Positions 34,694-43,616 of a stretch of DNA of 64,000 bases are shown one piece after another. The position numbers and the translations under genes were made by a program. This DNA comes from an uncultured bacterium. Its GTDB lineage: Bacteria > Planctomycetota > JAJSAM01 > JAJVHW01. The notes under the pieces were generated by a model. It ran no database searches, was not told the origin of the DNA, and worked only from the letters and a program-made list of their open reading frames with translations. The DNA is taken from NCBI GenBank assembly GCA_937996235.1, contig CALKVK010000033.1:186001-250000 (forward strand). The letters run 5' to 3'. Each line of letters begins with the position of its first letter. Position 1 is the first letter of the stretch.

Positions 34694-36325
34694 CGCGGTC
34701 AGCTCCACGAGCCGGACGTCGCCGGCGGTCGCGACGACGCGCGCCGCCGCGAGCCGCGGCGGCAGCCACGCGGGCGGCGCGTAGCGGTCCTTGCGGGCGC
34801 CCATGCGACCGGCGTCCGCCCACACGTAGGGCGGCGGCGCGCCGGCGGGCGGCCCGTCCGGCCAGTCGTCCCAGTCGACGAGCGCGAGCCGCGTCTCGGC
34901 GGTGAAGCCGCGGTGGAACTCGAGCGCGCGCAGCGTGCGCCGCTCGCTGAGCAGCGTCGCGCCCTCGCGCACGAGCGTGTGCAGGCGCGCCGCGAGCCGC
35001 CGCTCCGCGCGCATGTCGCGGCTCTCGCCGACGCCGCCGCGCGCGACGCCGTACGCGCACATCGCGAGCACGAGCGCGGGCACGCCGCAGCGCAGGAGCA
35101 CGGCGCGCGCGCCCTCGGTCGCGGGGCGCAGGTACGCGGCGGCGAGCGCCGCGGCGCCCGCGGCGTAGACGAGCGCCGCGAGCGGGCGATGCTGCGCGAG
35201 ACCGGTGAGCGCGCCGCCCGCGAGGAGCAGCGCCGAGGGGCCGAGCGCCGCCCAGCGGATGCGTCCCGGCACGAGCACCAGCGCGCCGCCGGCGAGCACG
35301 GCGAGCGGCGGCAGCGTGGGCGCGAGCATGCGCGGGAGCAGCGGCAGCGGCGCGAACTTGGTCAGCGACGAGGAGCCGATCCAGTACCCGGCCGCGAGCA
35401 CGAGCGCCTGCGCCGCGAAGACGCGCGCCCCGCGCGGCACCGCGCGGCGCAGCGCCACGAGCGGCAGCGCGGCGGCGAGGAGCAGCGTCAGGTCCGGGAG
35501 GTCCTCGAACAGCATCAGCAGCGGCTGGTAGGTCGCGCGCCGCAGCAGCTCCGCGGCGCCCTCTCCCGCGTAGGCCCAGTGGGACGCGTTGTGGTGGACG
35601 TCGATCGCGTGCCAGCGGTAGAGCGCGTCGCCCGTGAGCGCCGCGTACGCGCCGAAGAAGACCGCGCCGAGGGTCGCGCCCGTCAGCGCGTAGGCGGCCC
35701 ACGCGGTGCGCGCGCGCCGCGCGCGCAGGTCGCGCACGAGGAGCACGATGTGGAGCGGCGCGAGCCAGATCGCCGTCTCCTTCGTCATGATCGCCAGCGC
35801 GACGACGCCCGCCGACGCCGCGCCCGCGAGCGCCGCGCGCCCGCCCGTCGAGGCGCGGGCGCGCAGGAGCAGCAGCGTCGCGACGAAGAGCTGCACGCCG
35901 AGCGGCATGTCGGGGATGAGGAACGCGGAGCCGTTGACCAGCGTCGTCGCGGGCGCGAAGAGCAGCACGGCGCACCACGCCGCGCGCCGCCCCGCCAGGC
36001 GGTTCGCGGCGTACGCGACGGCCACGATCCCCACGAGCGACCACGCGAGCGGCCACCACACCGTCGTCCACGCGTTCGCGCCCACGAGGCCGTAGGCGGC
36101 GGCCGTCGGCGCGATCAGCCCCAGGCGGTTCAGCCGGTGCTCCGGCTGCAGCTCGAACGTGCCGCCGACGAGGTCCCACGCGGCCCGCGCGTACACCTGG
36201 TCGTCGCTCGCCATGAAGCCCGGGCGCGCGGCGACGAGCAGCGCGAGGTGCAGCGCGATGCCCGCGAGCGCCGCGGCGCCGAAGGCGCGCAGCCGACGTC
36301 CGGCCGGGGGCGCCTCCGCCGTCAT
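34688..36325 (-). CDS. GT39-like membrane protein, 545 aa
   Basis: A polytopic membrane protein with about 11-12 hydrophobic spans. The first extracytoplasmic loop ASDDQVYARAAWDLVGGTF carries the acidic pair typical of ArnT/PMT-type (GT-C) glycosyltransferases, which act on polyprenyl-phosphate sugars outside the membrane. The C-terminal 130 residues (after VLAMCAYGVARGGVG) form a soluble domain with RTLRALEFHRGFTAETR. The specific sugar is unknown. A GACACT hexamer ends six bases before the ATG; no ribosome binding site is apparent. The gene lies 50 bases upstream of nothing coding on its strand but follows the GT4 gene of the neighbouring operon. Confidence 0.78.
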   Translation of the reverse strand: MTAEAPPAGRRLRAFGAAALAGIALHLALLVAARPGFMASDDQVYARAAWDLVGGTFELQPEHRLNRLGLIAPTAAAYGLVGANAWTTVWWPLAWSLVGIVAVAYAANRLAGRRAAWCAVLLFAPATTLVNGSAFLIPDMPLGVQLFVATLLLLRARASTGGRAALAGAASAGVVALAIMTKETAIWLAPLHIVLLVRDLRARRARTAWAAYALTGATLGAVFFGAYAALTGDALYRWHAIDVHHNASHWAYAGEGAAELLRRATYQPLLMLFEDLPDLTLLLAAALPLVALRRAVPRGARVFAAQALVLAAGYWIGSSSLTKFAPLPLLPRMLAPTLPPLAVLAGGALVLVPGRIRWAALGPSALLLAGGALTGLAQHRPLAALVYAAGAAALAAAYLRPATEGARAVLLRCGVPALVLAMCAYGVARGGVGESRDMRAERRLAARLHTLVREGATLLSERRTLRALEFHRGFTAETRLALVDWDDWPDGPPAGAPPPYVWADAGRMGARKDRYAPPAWLPPRLAAARVVATAGDVRLVELTAR

Positions 36326-36331
36326 GCGCGG

Positions 36332-36337
36332 AGTGTC
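36332..36337 (-). promoter_or_regulatory. -10-like element GACACT before the GT39-like gene
   Basis: On the minus strand GACACT is followed by CCGCGC and ATG, matching the spacing seen at 28701-28706. Confidence 0.35.
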
Positions 36338-36374
36338 CCGCGGCCGGCCGCTGCCACGGCGGATTCGGGCGCCG

Positions 36375-37502
36375 TCAGCGGAGCGCCTCGGCGTAGAGCG
36401 TCTCGAGCCGCGCGGCGGCGGCGTGCGGGTCGTGCTCGGCGCGGATGCGCGCGAGCGCCGCGGTGCCGCGGCGCCGCACCTCGTCGGGGCGCGCGAGCGC
36501 GTCGTCGAGCGCCGCCTCGAGACCGGACTCGAGCGCCGCCGCGAAGGCCGCGCGCTCCGGGGCGTCGCGCCGCAGCGCGCGGCCGAGCTCGTTCCGCGGC
36601 ACGCGCACCAGCCAGCCGCACGCGTCGGAGTTGATCTCGGCGAGCGCCTGGACGTCCGTCGAGATCACCGCGCAGCCCGCGGCCTGCGCCTCGAGCACGA
36701 CGTATCCGTACGTGTCCGCGATGGTGGGGAGCAGCGCGACGCGCGCGCGGCGCAGGAGCGCGAGCACGTCCGCGTTCGGCAGCCGGCCGTGGAAGACGAT
36801 CCGGCCGTCGCGCCGCGCCATCTCCGCCCGCGCCGCGGCGACGTCCGCCTCGGTCGCGCCGGTCGTGAAGTCGCGGTGCTCGAGCGACGAGACGACGTGC
36901 AGCCGCAGCGGCGCGCCGCGGTCGATCAGCCGCCCGGCGACGCGCAGCAGCGTGTCGCCGCCCTTCAGGAAGAACTGCTTGCCGACGAACACGCAGTCCA
37001 CGAGCCCGTCGGTCGGCGCCGGCTTCTCCTCCCACGCGCCGACGAGCGGCTCCTGCGCCGGGTGGAGCACCGTCGCCTTCGCCTCGATCGCGGGCAGCAG
37101 GTCGGCGTTGTGGCGCAGCACCGAGCGCTGCACGTCCCACGCGTGCCGCGACATCGCGATCAGCCCGCGGCACGCCGGCGCGGCGAGCCGCTCGAGGCCG
37201 CTGCGGTCGAGCTTGCCGGAGCGCGGGATCCACGAGCTCGTGGTCACGAACCACGGCGTCTTCCCGTACGAGATCGAGAAGAAGAAGTGCAGCAGATCGA
37301 CGCGCGGCCGCAGCAGCTCGACGTAGCGGTGCTGCAGTCCGAACGCCGGGCGGCGCCGCACCACGTAGTGCAGCCACGCCAGCGGCGCCAGCGCACCGTG
37401 CACACGCACGTGCTCGACCGAGCGGAACGGCAGCCCCGTGATGTTGCGCCGCTCGCGGTAGCCGTCGGCGTCCACGCCCACGCGCACCACGCGTCCGCTC
37501 AC
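36375..37502 (-). CDS. GT4-family glycosyltransferase (GT-B), 375 aa
   Basis: A retaining GT-B enzyme. The nucleotide-binding half has DCVFVGKQFFLKGGDTLLRVAGRL (about 190-213), RIVFHGRLPNADVLALLRRA and the E-x7-E-like motif TIADTYGYVVLEAQAAGCAVISTDV. The N-terminal half contains SISYGKTPWFVTTSSWIP and CRGLIAMSRHAWDVQ for acceptor binding. The start is GTG, overlapping the stop of the sulfotransferase upstream (GTGA), so the two are made together and may act on the same glycan. Acceptor and sugar unknown. Confidence 0.85.
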   Translation of the reverse strand: MSGRVVRVGVDADGYRERRNITGLPFRSVEHVRVHGALAPLAWLHYVVRRRPAFGLQHRYVELLRPRVDLLHFFFSISYGKTPWFVTTSSWIPRSGKLDRSGLERLAAPACRGLIAMSRHAWDVQRSVLRHNADLLPAIEAKATVLHPAQEPLVGAWEEKPAPTDGLVDCVFVGKQFFLKGGDTLLRVAGRLIDRGAPLRLHVVSSLEHRDFTTGATEADVAAARAEMARRDGRIVFHGRLPNADVLALLRRARVALLPTIADTYGYVVLEAQAAGCAVISTDVQALAEINSDACGWLVRVPRNELGRALRRDAPERAAFAAALESGLEAALDDALARPDEVRRRGTAALARIRAEHDPHAAAARLETLYAEALR

Positions 37503-38359
37503 GACGCGGACGCCTCGAAGAACGCGGCGTACGGACCGCCCGCGAACGCCGCACGCAGCTCGTCGAGGTTCGACACCAGCTCCGCCAGCGGGCGCGTGGT
37601 CTGCGGGACGAGCCGCGTCGTCGCCGCGGCGGCGGGCAGCCCGAGCGCCGCGCGCACGCGCGCCATCTCGCGCCCGCGGTCCGCGACGAGGTCCTCGTAC
37701 ACGACCGACGTGACCCGCGCCGCGTCGAAGACCGCCTCGCACGCGGCGGCGCGGCGCTCGAGCAGCTCGAAGAACGCGCGGCACTCCTCGGGCTCGAAGC
37801 GTTCGGCCGCGACGCCGCGCTGCGCCTCCTCGACGTCGTCCTCGGAGGTCGCGGCCATCTGCCCCGTGGACTTCGAGACGCGCGTCGAGACGAGCACGCG
37901 GAAGAGGTTGCGGCGCCGCAGGTGCAGCACGCGCAGCGCGGGGTCGGCCCGGAGCGCCTCGGTGAGTCCCGGCAGCGGCTTCTCGAGGACCTGCGGATAG
38001 AAGAGCTTGAAGCCGACGGCGCGCACTCCCGCGGGGTGCGGCCGGAACACGCGCCGGCGCAGGAACGCGGCGCCGTCCGCCGCGCGCTCCGCCCGCGCCG
38101 CGTCGTCCGCGAGCGGCGGCGCGTAGACCGCGTTGCCCCAGAACACGCCGCGCGGCGAGAACAGCTCCGAGTACGCGGCGACCGCCGGGTCCGAGTTGAG
38201 CAGGCTGAGCAGGAGGTTCGAGCCCGTGCGGTACCAGCCGAGCGCGACGAAGCGCGCGTAGTCGCTCCGCCCGCGCAGGAGCCCGCGATCGACGCAGCGC
38301 GCGACCGCCCACCGCGGCAGGTTGCGCGCACGGCGGACGACGGTCGATGCGGCTCCCAT
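37499..38359 (-). CDS. Sulfotransferase family protein, NodH/LPS-type, 286 aa
   Basis: The PAPS loop is ALGWYRTGSNLLLSLLNSDP (about 39-58), followed by YSELFSP; VLHLRRRNLFRVLVSTRVSK is the 3'-phosphate site, and VVYEDLVAD is conserved. The C-terminal PLAELVSNLDELRAAFAGGP matches the end of the sulfotransferase at 27831-28694. It is coupled by GTGA to the GT4 gene. A TACATT hexamer lies 11 bases before the ATG and faces the promoter of the divergent TPR gene. Start chosen at the ATG that leaves no ribosome binding site; internal starts would delete little of the domain. Confidence 0.83.
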   Translation of the reverse strand: MGAASTVVRRARNLPRWAVARCVDRGLLRGRSDYARFVALGWYRTGSNLLLSLLNSDPAVAAYSELFSPRGVFWGNAVYAPPLADDAARAERAADGAAFLRRRVFRPHPAGVRAVGFKLFYPQVLEKPLPGLTEALRADPALRVLHLRRRNLFRVLVSTRVSKSTGQMAATSEDDVEEAQRGVAAERFEPEECRAFFELLERRAAACEAVFDAARVTSVVYEDLVADRGREMARVRAALGLPAAAATTRLVPQTTRPLAELVSNLDELRAAFAGGPYAAFFEASAS

Positions 38360-38370
38360 CGGCGGCCGCG

Positions 38371-38376
38371 AATGTA
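38371..38376 (-). promoter_or_regulatory. -10-like element TACATT for the sulfotransferase-GT4 operon
   Basis: On the minus strand TACATT, preceded by GC, ends 11 bases before the ATG, predicting a leader of about 5 bases. Confidence 0.35.
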
Positions 38377-38430
38377 GCGGCGGCGGCTCCGCGGGCGCCG
38401 CAACTCACTCCCGGGCGGCGGAGGCGCCGC

Positions 38431-38436
38431 TACGAT
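38431..38436 (+). promoter_or_regulatory. -10-like element TACGAT for the zinc-ribbon TPR gene
   Basis: TACGAT, identical to the thiE hexamer, ends 12 bases before the GTG start. No ribosome binding site is seen. Confidence 0.4.
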
Positions 38437-38448
38437 CCCGAATTCGCC

Positions 38449-41400
38449 GTGCCTCCGAACGAACGTGTCCCCTGTCCCGAGTGCGGTCGCCGGGCCGACG
38501 CCTCCGCCGCGTCGTGTCCGCACTGCCGCGCATCGTTCACCGTGCTCTGCGAGTGCGGCACGCCCGTCCACGTCGGCGCCGGCACCTGCTCGGCCTGCGG
38601 CGCAGCCGTGGAGCTCGGCACGCGGCTGCGCCGGCCGTGGCTGCTGCGCGCGGCGGCCGCGTCGCTGCTCCTCGGCGTGCTCGGCGCGGCGGGCTGGGCG
38701 GCGTGGAACGCGCACCGGCGCGACGCGTCGCGGGCCGAGGTCTGGCGCCTGCGCGACCAGGCCTTCGAGGCGGTGAAGGCCGGGCGCTACGAGGAGGCGC
38801 TGACGCTGCTGACCGCCGTCTGCGAGCGGCGCCCGCGCGACGAGCAGATGTGGTACCTGCGCGCCGTGTCGGAGCGGGCGGCGGGGCGGCCGCCCGCCGT
38901 GTGGACGCAGAGCGCGCGGCACGTCCTCGACATCGACGGCGGCTTCAGCGAGGCGGCGGCGCTGCTCGCGGACGCCTGCCGCGCCGAGGGCGACCTGGGC
39001 GCCGCGCTCTCGTACGCACGGCGCGCCGCCGAGGGCAGCCGTCCCACGGCCCACGACTTCCGGGTGCTCGCCGACCTCGAGCTGCGCGCGCCGCGGCCGT
39101 CGGCCGCGCGCGCGCTCGCGGCGCTGCGGCGGGCGCAGGAGATCGCCGACGAGGACCCGCGCGTGCCGGTGCTCATCGGCCTCCTGCACGTGCGGGCGGC
39201 CCGCGGCGCGCCGATCGAGGCCCTGCCGGACGCCGTGCGGCGCGATGTCGTGCGGGCCGAGCACCGCCTCGCGACCCTCCCGGAGGACGTCGCGGCGACG
39301 GCGGAGATGCGCCTCGCCGCGGCGGAGTTCGCGGCGGCGCGGGGCGACATCGCCGCCGCGCGGCGCTGTGCCGAGGAGGCGCGCCTCGCGGCACGCGACG
39401 ACACGCTGCTGCGTGCGCGCGCGCTCGCCGTGGCGGGCCGCGCCGCCGTGCTGGCGGGCGACGTCGCCGCGGGCATCGGGCTGTTCGGCGACGCGCTCAC
39501 CGAGCGTCCGGTCGGCGACCTCGCCGCGGAGGCGGCCGACTGTCTCGTCGCGGCCGGGCGCCCCGACCTCGCCGAGCCGGTCGTGCGCTCCGCGCTCGCG
39601 CGGAACGACGACCCGGCGCTGCGCGGCGTCCTGTCCGCCGTGCTGGCGGCGCTGGGGCGGCACGCGGACGCGCAGCGCGAGGTGGACGCGGCGCTGGCGG
39701 CCGCGCCGGACGACGCGGATCTGCTGCTGCGCCGGGGCGACCTGCGCGCCGCGGAGGGCGACCTCGGCGGTGCCCGCGAGGCGTACGCCGCGGCGGCGGC
39801 GCGTGTCCCGGGGGCGGCCGCGCCCCGGCTCCGCACGGCACGGCTCGCGCTCTTCGCTCCGGGCGGGGACGACGCGCTGCGCGACGCGGCCACGCGCGCG
39901 CTCGCGGAGCTCGACGCCGTCGCGGGCGCCGACCGCGCCGCGCTCGAGGCCGAGCCGGACTACCTCGAGACGCGTGGCCGGCTCGAGCTCGCCGCGGGCG
40001 ACGTGGTCGCCGCGCACGCGAGCGTCGCGCGCGCCGTCGAGGCGCGGCCCTACGCCCCGGAGCCGCACCTCGCGCTCGCCGACGTCGTCGCCCGCGGGCG
40101 CTCGCCGACGCGGTTCGCGGACGCGGCCCGGCTCGCGGTCGAGGCCGCGGGGCTCGCGCCGTTCGACGACGGCGTCGTGGAACGCGCCGCGCGCCTGTGC
40201 CTCGCCGCGGGGGCCGCGCGCGACGCGGCGACGCTCTGCGACACGCTGCTCGAGCGGCGGCCGTCGAGCGCGGGCATCCTGACGCTCCTCGCCGAGGCGC
40301 AGCGCCGCGCGGGGCACTGGCGCGAGGCCGCGGGCGCGCTCGAGCGCCTGGCCACGCTGCGCCGCGACGACCCCGAGGTGCGGCTCGCGCTCGTGGACTC
40401 CCTGCTGCGCGCCGGGGAGCGCGCGCAGGCGCTGCGCGTCGCGGCGGGCGCCGCCGCCGCGGGCCGGCCCGACCCGCGGCTCGACGTGGTCGTGGCGCTG
40501 CACGGCGGGTCCGACGAGGACGCGTTCGCGCGGCTGGCCGCCGCGGGTCCGTCGAGCGCGCTCGGCGCCGCCTACCTCGCCGCGGGCCGCCGCGACGACG
40601 CCGTCCGGTGCCTGCGCGCCGCGCTCGCGGCGGCGCCCGAGGACGCCCAGGCCCGCAGCCTCCTCGTCTACGCCCTGCTCGACGGCGGCGCGGACGCGGG
40701 CGGCGCCGCGCAGGCGCCCGACGCCGGCGCGCTCGCCGAGGCCGGGCAGCTCGCGGACGCGTGCCCGGAGGGCGCCGCTCCCGGCCTCTCCGAGCTGCTC
40801 CGCGGGCGTGTCGCGCTCGCGCGGGGCGAGCTCGACCGCGGCCGCGGCCTGCTCGAGGCGGCGCGCACCGCGCGGCCGTTCGACGCGTACGCGCACTTCT
40901 TCCTCGGGCAGCTCCGCTGGCGCGCGGGCGAGCTCCCGCGGGCGCTCGACTCGCTGCGCCGGGCCGCGGCGCTGCCCGGGGCGCCGCCGGGCATCTCGCA
41001 GATCCTCGCGCGCTGCCTGGTCTCGGCGGCCGGGGAGCCGGACGCCGTCGCCGAGCCGCTGCTCTGGGAGGCGCTCGTCCACGACCCCGCGGACGCGGCT
41101 GCGACGGTGCGGCTCGTCAACCTGCTCGTCGCGCGCGGCGCGTGGGCCGAGGCCGCGCAGCTCGCGTCGCGCCTGCCCGAGATCCGCGCCGACCTGCCGG
41201 ACGCCCTCGCGACGCAGCTCCGCCGCACGGCGCTCGCGTGCGGGCTCCGCGCGGTCGGTCTCGCCGCGGAGGCGGACGCCGTGGACGAGCTCCCGGTCGG
41301 GGCGGCGGGCAGCGCCGGCGGCGTCGTCGACGCGCTGCTCGCCGCGGCCCGCGGCCGGCCCGAGGATGCCGTCCGCGAGTTCGAGAAGCTCCTCGCGTCG

Positions 41401-42432
41401 GACGCGGCGACGCCGCTCCTCGCCGCGGCGCTGATCGAGTGCCTGGTGCGCGCCGGCCGCGCCCCCGAGGCGTGCGAGCGCCTGCACGCGCTCGAGGCGG
41501 CCGGGCGGCTGCCCCCGGGGGCTGCGGTCGCGCTGGCGCGGTCGCTTGCGCGCGCCGGCCGCGGCGACCTCGCGGACGCCGAGCTGGCCCGCGTGCTCGC
41601 CGCCCGGCCGGCCGACGTGGACGCGCTGCGCGTGGTCGTCGCCCGGGCCCTCCGCGACGGGGTCGCCGCGCGCGCCCTCGCCGCGCTGGACACGGCGCTG
41701 CCGCACGCCGCGGGCGAGGACGCCGCGCGCCTCCGGCTGCTCCGCGCCGACGTGCTGCGGGCGACCGGGCGGGTGCAGGAGGCGCTCCAGGCCGCGCGCG
41801 CGGAGACCTCGGGCGCGGATGCGGTCGCGCTCGAGGCCCGCGTGGCCGAGGCCGAGGCCGCCGCCGAGCTCGGCGACCTCCCGGCGGCACGGCGCGCGGT
41901 GGCCGCGGCGTCCTCCGGACTCGCGGCGGCGCCCGGCTCGCCGTCCGCGCTGCACGGCCGCCTGCGCTTCGTCGAGGGCTCGCTCGCCCTGCGCGAGGGG
42001 CGCTTCCGCGAGGCCGAGGACGCCTTCGAGAAGGCGCTCGCGCTCGTGCCCGACGACCACGCCGCGGCGAACAACCTCGCCTACCTGATGTCCGCCCGCC
42101 CCGGCCTCGCGCGGCGCGCGCTCGAGCTCGCGCGCGGGGCCACCGCCGCGGCGCCGGGCAACGCGTCGTACTGGGACACGCGCGGCGCGTGCGCGGCGCA
42201 GGCGGGCGAGCGGGCGGAGGCCGAGCACGCGTGGCGCACCGCGCTCGACATCTGGTCGCGCGACTCCGCCGCACCCGGTCCCGCCGTGGCCGCCGCCGAG
42301 GTCGGTCTGGCGGAGGTGCTCGCGGCCGGCGGCCGCTGGGCGGAGGCGGAGGAGCTGGCGCGCGCCGCCCTCCGCCACGAGGCCGACGCGGACGTCGCGC
42401 GGCGCGCCCGCGAACTGCTCGAGGGCTCGTGA
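38449..42432 (+). CDS. Giant TPR protein with N-terminal zinc ribbons and one transmembrane helix, 1327 aa
   Basis: Two zinc ribbons open the protein: C9-x2-C12 with C23-x2-C26, and C34-x-C36 with C47-x2-C50. A transmembrane helix follows (about 64-86, LLRAAAASLLLGVLGAAGWAAW). The remaining 1240 residues are an almost unbroken Ala-rich alpha solenoid of tetratricopeptide-like pairs, for example AGRYEEALTLLTAVCERRPRDEQ, GDLAAEAADCLVAAGRPD and REAEDAFEKALALVPDDHAAANNLAYL. The layout puts the ribbons in the cytoplasm and the solenoid outside. It resembles, in size and position, the large TPR proteins seen near PEP-CTERM/EPS loci (PrsT-like), and a PEP-CTERM gene follows. The start is GTG. Function is inferred as an assembly scaffold. 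Confidence 0.78.
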   Translation: MPPNERVPCPECGRRADASAASCPHCRASFTVLCECGTPVHVGAGTCSACGAAVELGTRLRRPWLLRAAAASLLLGVLGAAGWAAWNAHRRDASRAEVWRLRDQAFEAVKAGRYEEALTLLTAVCERRPRDEQMWYLRAVSERAAGRPPAVWTQSARHVLDIDGGFSEAAALLADACRAEGDLGAALSYARRAAEGSRPTAHDFRVLADLELRAPRPSAARALAALRRAQEIADEDPRVPVLIGLLHVRAARGAPIEALPDAVRRDVVRAEHRLATLPEDVAATAEMRLAAAEFAAARGDIAAARRCAEEARLAARDDTLLRARALAVAGRAAVLAGDVAAGIGLFGDALTERPVGDLAAEAADCLVAAGRPDLAEPVVRSALARNDDPALRGVLSAVLAALGRHADAQREVDAALAAAPDDADLLLRRGDLRAAEGDLGGAREAYAAAAARVPGAAAPRLRTARLALFAPGGDDALRDAATRALAELDAVAGADRAALEAEPDYLETRGRLELAAGDVVAAHASVARAVEARPYAPEPHLALADVVARGRSPTRFADAARLAVEAAGLAPFDDGVVERAARLCLAAGAARDAATLCDTLLERRPSSAGILTLLAEAQRRAGHWREAAGALERLATLRRDDPEVRLALVDSLLRAGERAQALRVAAGAAAAGRPDPRLDVVVALHGGSDEDAFARLAAAGPSSALGAAYLAAGRRDDAVRCLRAALAAAPEDAQARSLLVYALLDGGADAGGAAQAPDAGALAEAGQLADACPEGAAPGLSELLRGRVALARGELDRGRGLLEAARTARPFDAYAHFFLGQLRWRAGELPRALDSLRRAAALPGAPPGISQILARCLVSAAGEPDAVAEPLLWEALVHDPADAAATVRLVNLLVARGAWAEAAQLASRLPEIRADLPDALATQLRRTALACGLRAVGLAAEADAVDELPVGAAGSAGGVVDALLAAARGRPEDAVREFEKLLASDAATPLLAAALIECLVRAGRAPEACERLHALEAAGRLPPGAAVALARSLARAGRGDLADAELARVLAARPADVDALRVVVARALRDGVAARALAALDTALPHAAGEDAARLRLLRADVLRATGRVQEALQAARAETSGADAVALEARVAEAEAAAELGDLPAARRAVAAASSGLAAAPGSPSALHGRLRFVEGSLALREGRFREAEDAFEKALALVPDDHAAANNLAYLMSARPGLARRALELARGATAAAPGNASYWDTRGACAAQAGERAEAEHAWRTALDIWSRDSAAPGPAVAAAEVGLAEVLAAGGRWAEAEELARAALRHEADADVARRARELLEGS

Positions 42433-42544
42433 CGCGGCGTGCCGGAGCGGCCTCGGCCGCGGGCGCTCCGCGACCTCCGGGATTGCACTCAACTCGAAGC
42501 TGCGCCCGCACCGAAATGTCCTGAAGTCTGTCGGCGGGCCTGCC

Positions 42545-42550
42545 TAGACT
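42545..42550 (+). promoter_or_regulatory. Putative -10 element TAGACT of the PEP-CTERM gene
   Basis: TAGACT gives a start near 42557 and a leader of about 25 bases that contains the GTGGGGGA ribosome binding site of the ATG at 42582. This supports that ATG over the one at 42561. Confidence 0.4.
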
Positions 42551-42581
42551 CGGCGGACCGATGAAACGGGTGGGGGACATC

Positions 42582-43223
42582 ATGAGAGCGATTCGATCGA
42601 TCGTCGCCGCGGTCGTGCTGTTCGTTGCGGCGAGCACTGCGCAGGCCGCTCTCGTCTACGGCTCGTCCGCCACCGTGACCAGCCTCGGCGCCGCCACCCA
42701 GACCGGCGCGACGGCGAACATGAACGGCAACCCGGGCGCCGACCAGGCGGTCACGATCTTCCGCTACAACCCGGGCAACAACACGACGACCGACGTCTCG
42801 ATCCAGTGGAGCTTCACCACGCCGCCGACCTCGATCGGCTGGACGCTCTACCTGAAGGGCACCACGGTCCGCGCGAACGTCGTCTCGATCACGCTCACCG
42901 ACACCGGCGCGAACACGGTCACCTCGAACAACACGCAGGTGATCGGCCAGATCCCCAGCAACCAGTTCCGCAACGTCGCGCTCAGCAACTTCGACAGCCC
43001 GAGCGACTACTCGGCGGGCGCGTTCGACTTCACGAACATCACGACCATCCTGGTCACCTTCCGCCTCACGAGCCCGTCCACGGGCTCCCCGCTGTCGCAG
43101 ATCCAGATCGACGCGATCGCGAACCCGGAGCCGGGCACGGTCGCGCTGTTCGGACTCGGCGGGCTCGGCCTCGTCGGGCTGGTCGCGCGGCGCCGCCGCC
43201 GCGCCGCCGCCGCCCGCGGCTGA
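42582..43223 (+). CDS. PEP-CTERM sorting domain surface protein, 213 aa
   Basis: The signal peptide is MRAIRSIVAAVVLFVAASTAQA. The mature part is Thr/Ser/Asn-rich beta sequence (SSATVTSLGAATQTGATANM, WTLYLKGTTVRANVVSITLT) without cysteines. The C-terminus is a textbook PEP-CTERM tripartite signal: NPEPGTV, a hydrophobic helix ALFGLGGLGLVGLV, and the basic end ARRRRRAAAARG. Such proteins are cleaved and anchored or released by an exosortase and are typically glycosylated, in organisms that make an exopolysaccharide, which fits the surrounding island. The exosortase itself is not in the window. A second in-frame ATG 21 bases upstream is less well placed for the ribosome binding site. Confidence 0.9.
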   Translation: MRAIRSIVAAVVLFVAASTAQAALVYGSSATVTSLGAATQTGATANMNGNPGADQAVTIFRYNPGNNTTTDVSIQWSFTTPPTSIGWTLYLKGTTVRANVVSITLTDTGANTVTSNNTQVIGQIPSNQFRNVALSNFDSPSDYSAGAFDFTNITTILVTFRLTSPSTGSPLSQIQIDAIANPEPGTVALFGLGGLGLVGLVARRRRRAAAARG

Positions 43224-43616
43224 GCCGTTCCCGCCCCGGGCCGTCCGTCGGCCGCCACCGCCCGGCGCTGCGTCCCCGGCTGCCGCACCAGCGCTCGGTG
43301 AGGTTCCCGGACACTCTCCCCGCCGCGGCCTGCCGGGACCGGCGCCCCCGCTGCCAGCCCGACCCTCTCACGACGACTCACGCACCTGAGCGGTCCAGAG
43401 CGCCGCGTGCTGCGTTGCCTCGCCTCAGCGACACCACGGCGTCGCGATCGCCTCGGCGCCTTGCTCGCGACGCTCTGTCCTCGCTCAGGACGTCGCCCGC
43501 GGCGCGCTCCGTGCTCGCCGCGGGCAGGCCGAGCCTCGATTGCGCCGAAGTCATCGTCACGAAGTGCGCGAGCCTCGTGAGAAGGCCGGGCTAGCCTGCG
43601 CGGCGACCGCGCACCC
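43224..43616. other. Intergenic region dominated by the long repeat copy
   Basis: The first 134 bases after the PEP-CTERM gene show nothing clear beyond a weak GGCCG/CGGCC hairpin near 43239-43253. The rest is the dispersed element at 43358-43591, ending 25 bases before the ABC exporter start. Short frames inside the element are not credible genes. Confidence 0.5.
43358..43591 (+). repeat. Inverted-repeat-bounded dispersed element, long copy (234 bp)
   Basis: The ends are imperfect terminal inverted repeats of about 28 bp (left GCCCGACCCTCTCACGACGA; right, read inward, GCCCGGCCTTCTCACGAGGC). The outer flanks match the 119-bp copy at 9197-9315. About 115 bases of internal sequence (roughly 43405-43515), with short inverted repeats such as those around GCGTCGCGATCGCC and CTCAGGACGTCGC, are present only here. 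No transposase is encoded. It behaves like a non-autonomous, MITE-like or structured-RNA element. Confidence 0.75.

Noticed and set aside
36322..42492. A 2056-codon minus-strand open frame opposite the TPR gene
   Set aside because: It is the mirror of a GC-rich gene with strong third-position bias. The plus strand has TPR pattern, zinc ribbons and a transmembrane helix, while the minus frame shows only Arg/Gly/Ala-rich sequence.
43378..43560. A 60-codon minus-strand frame inside the long repeat element
   Set aside because: Arg/Ala-rich, no ribosome binding site, and disrupted in the short copy; it follows from the repeat, not from a gene.
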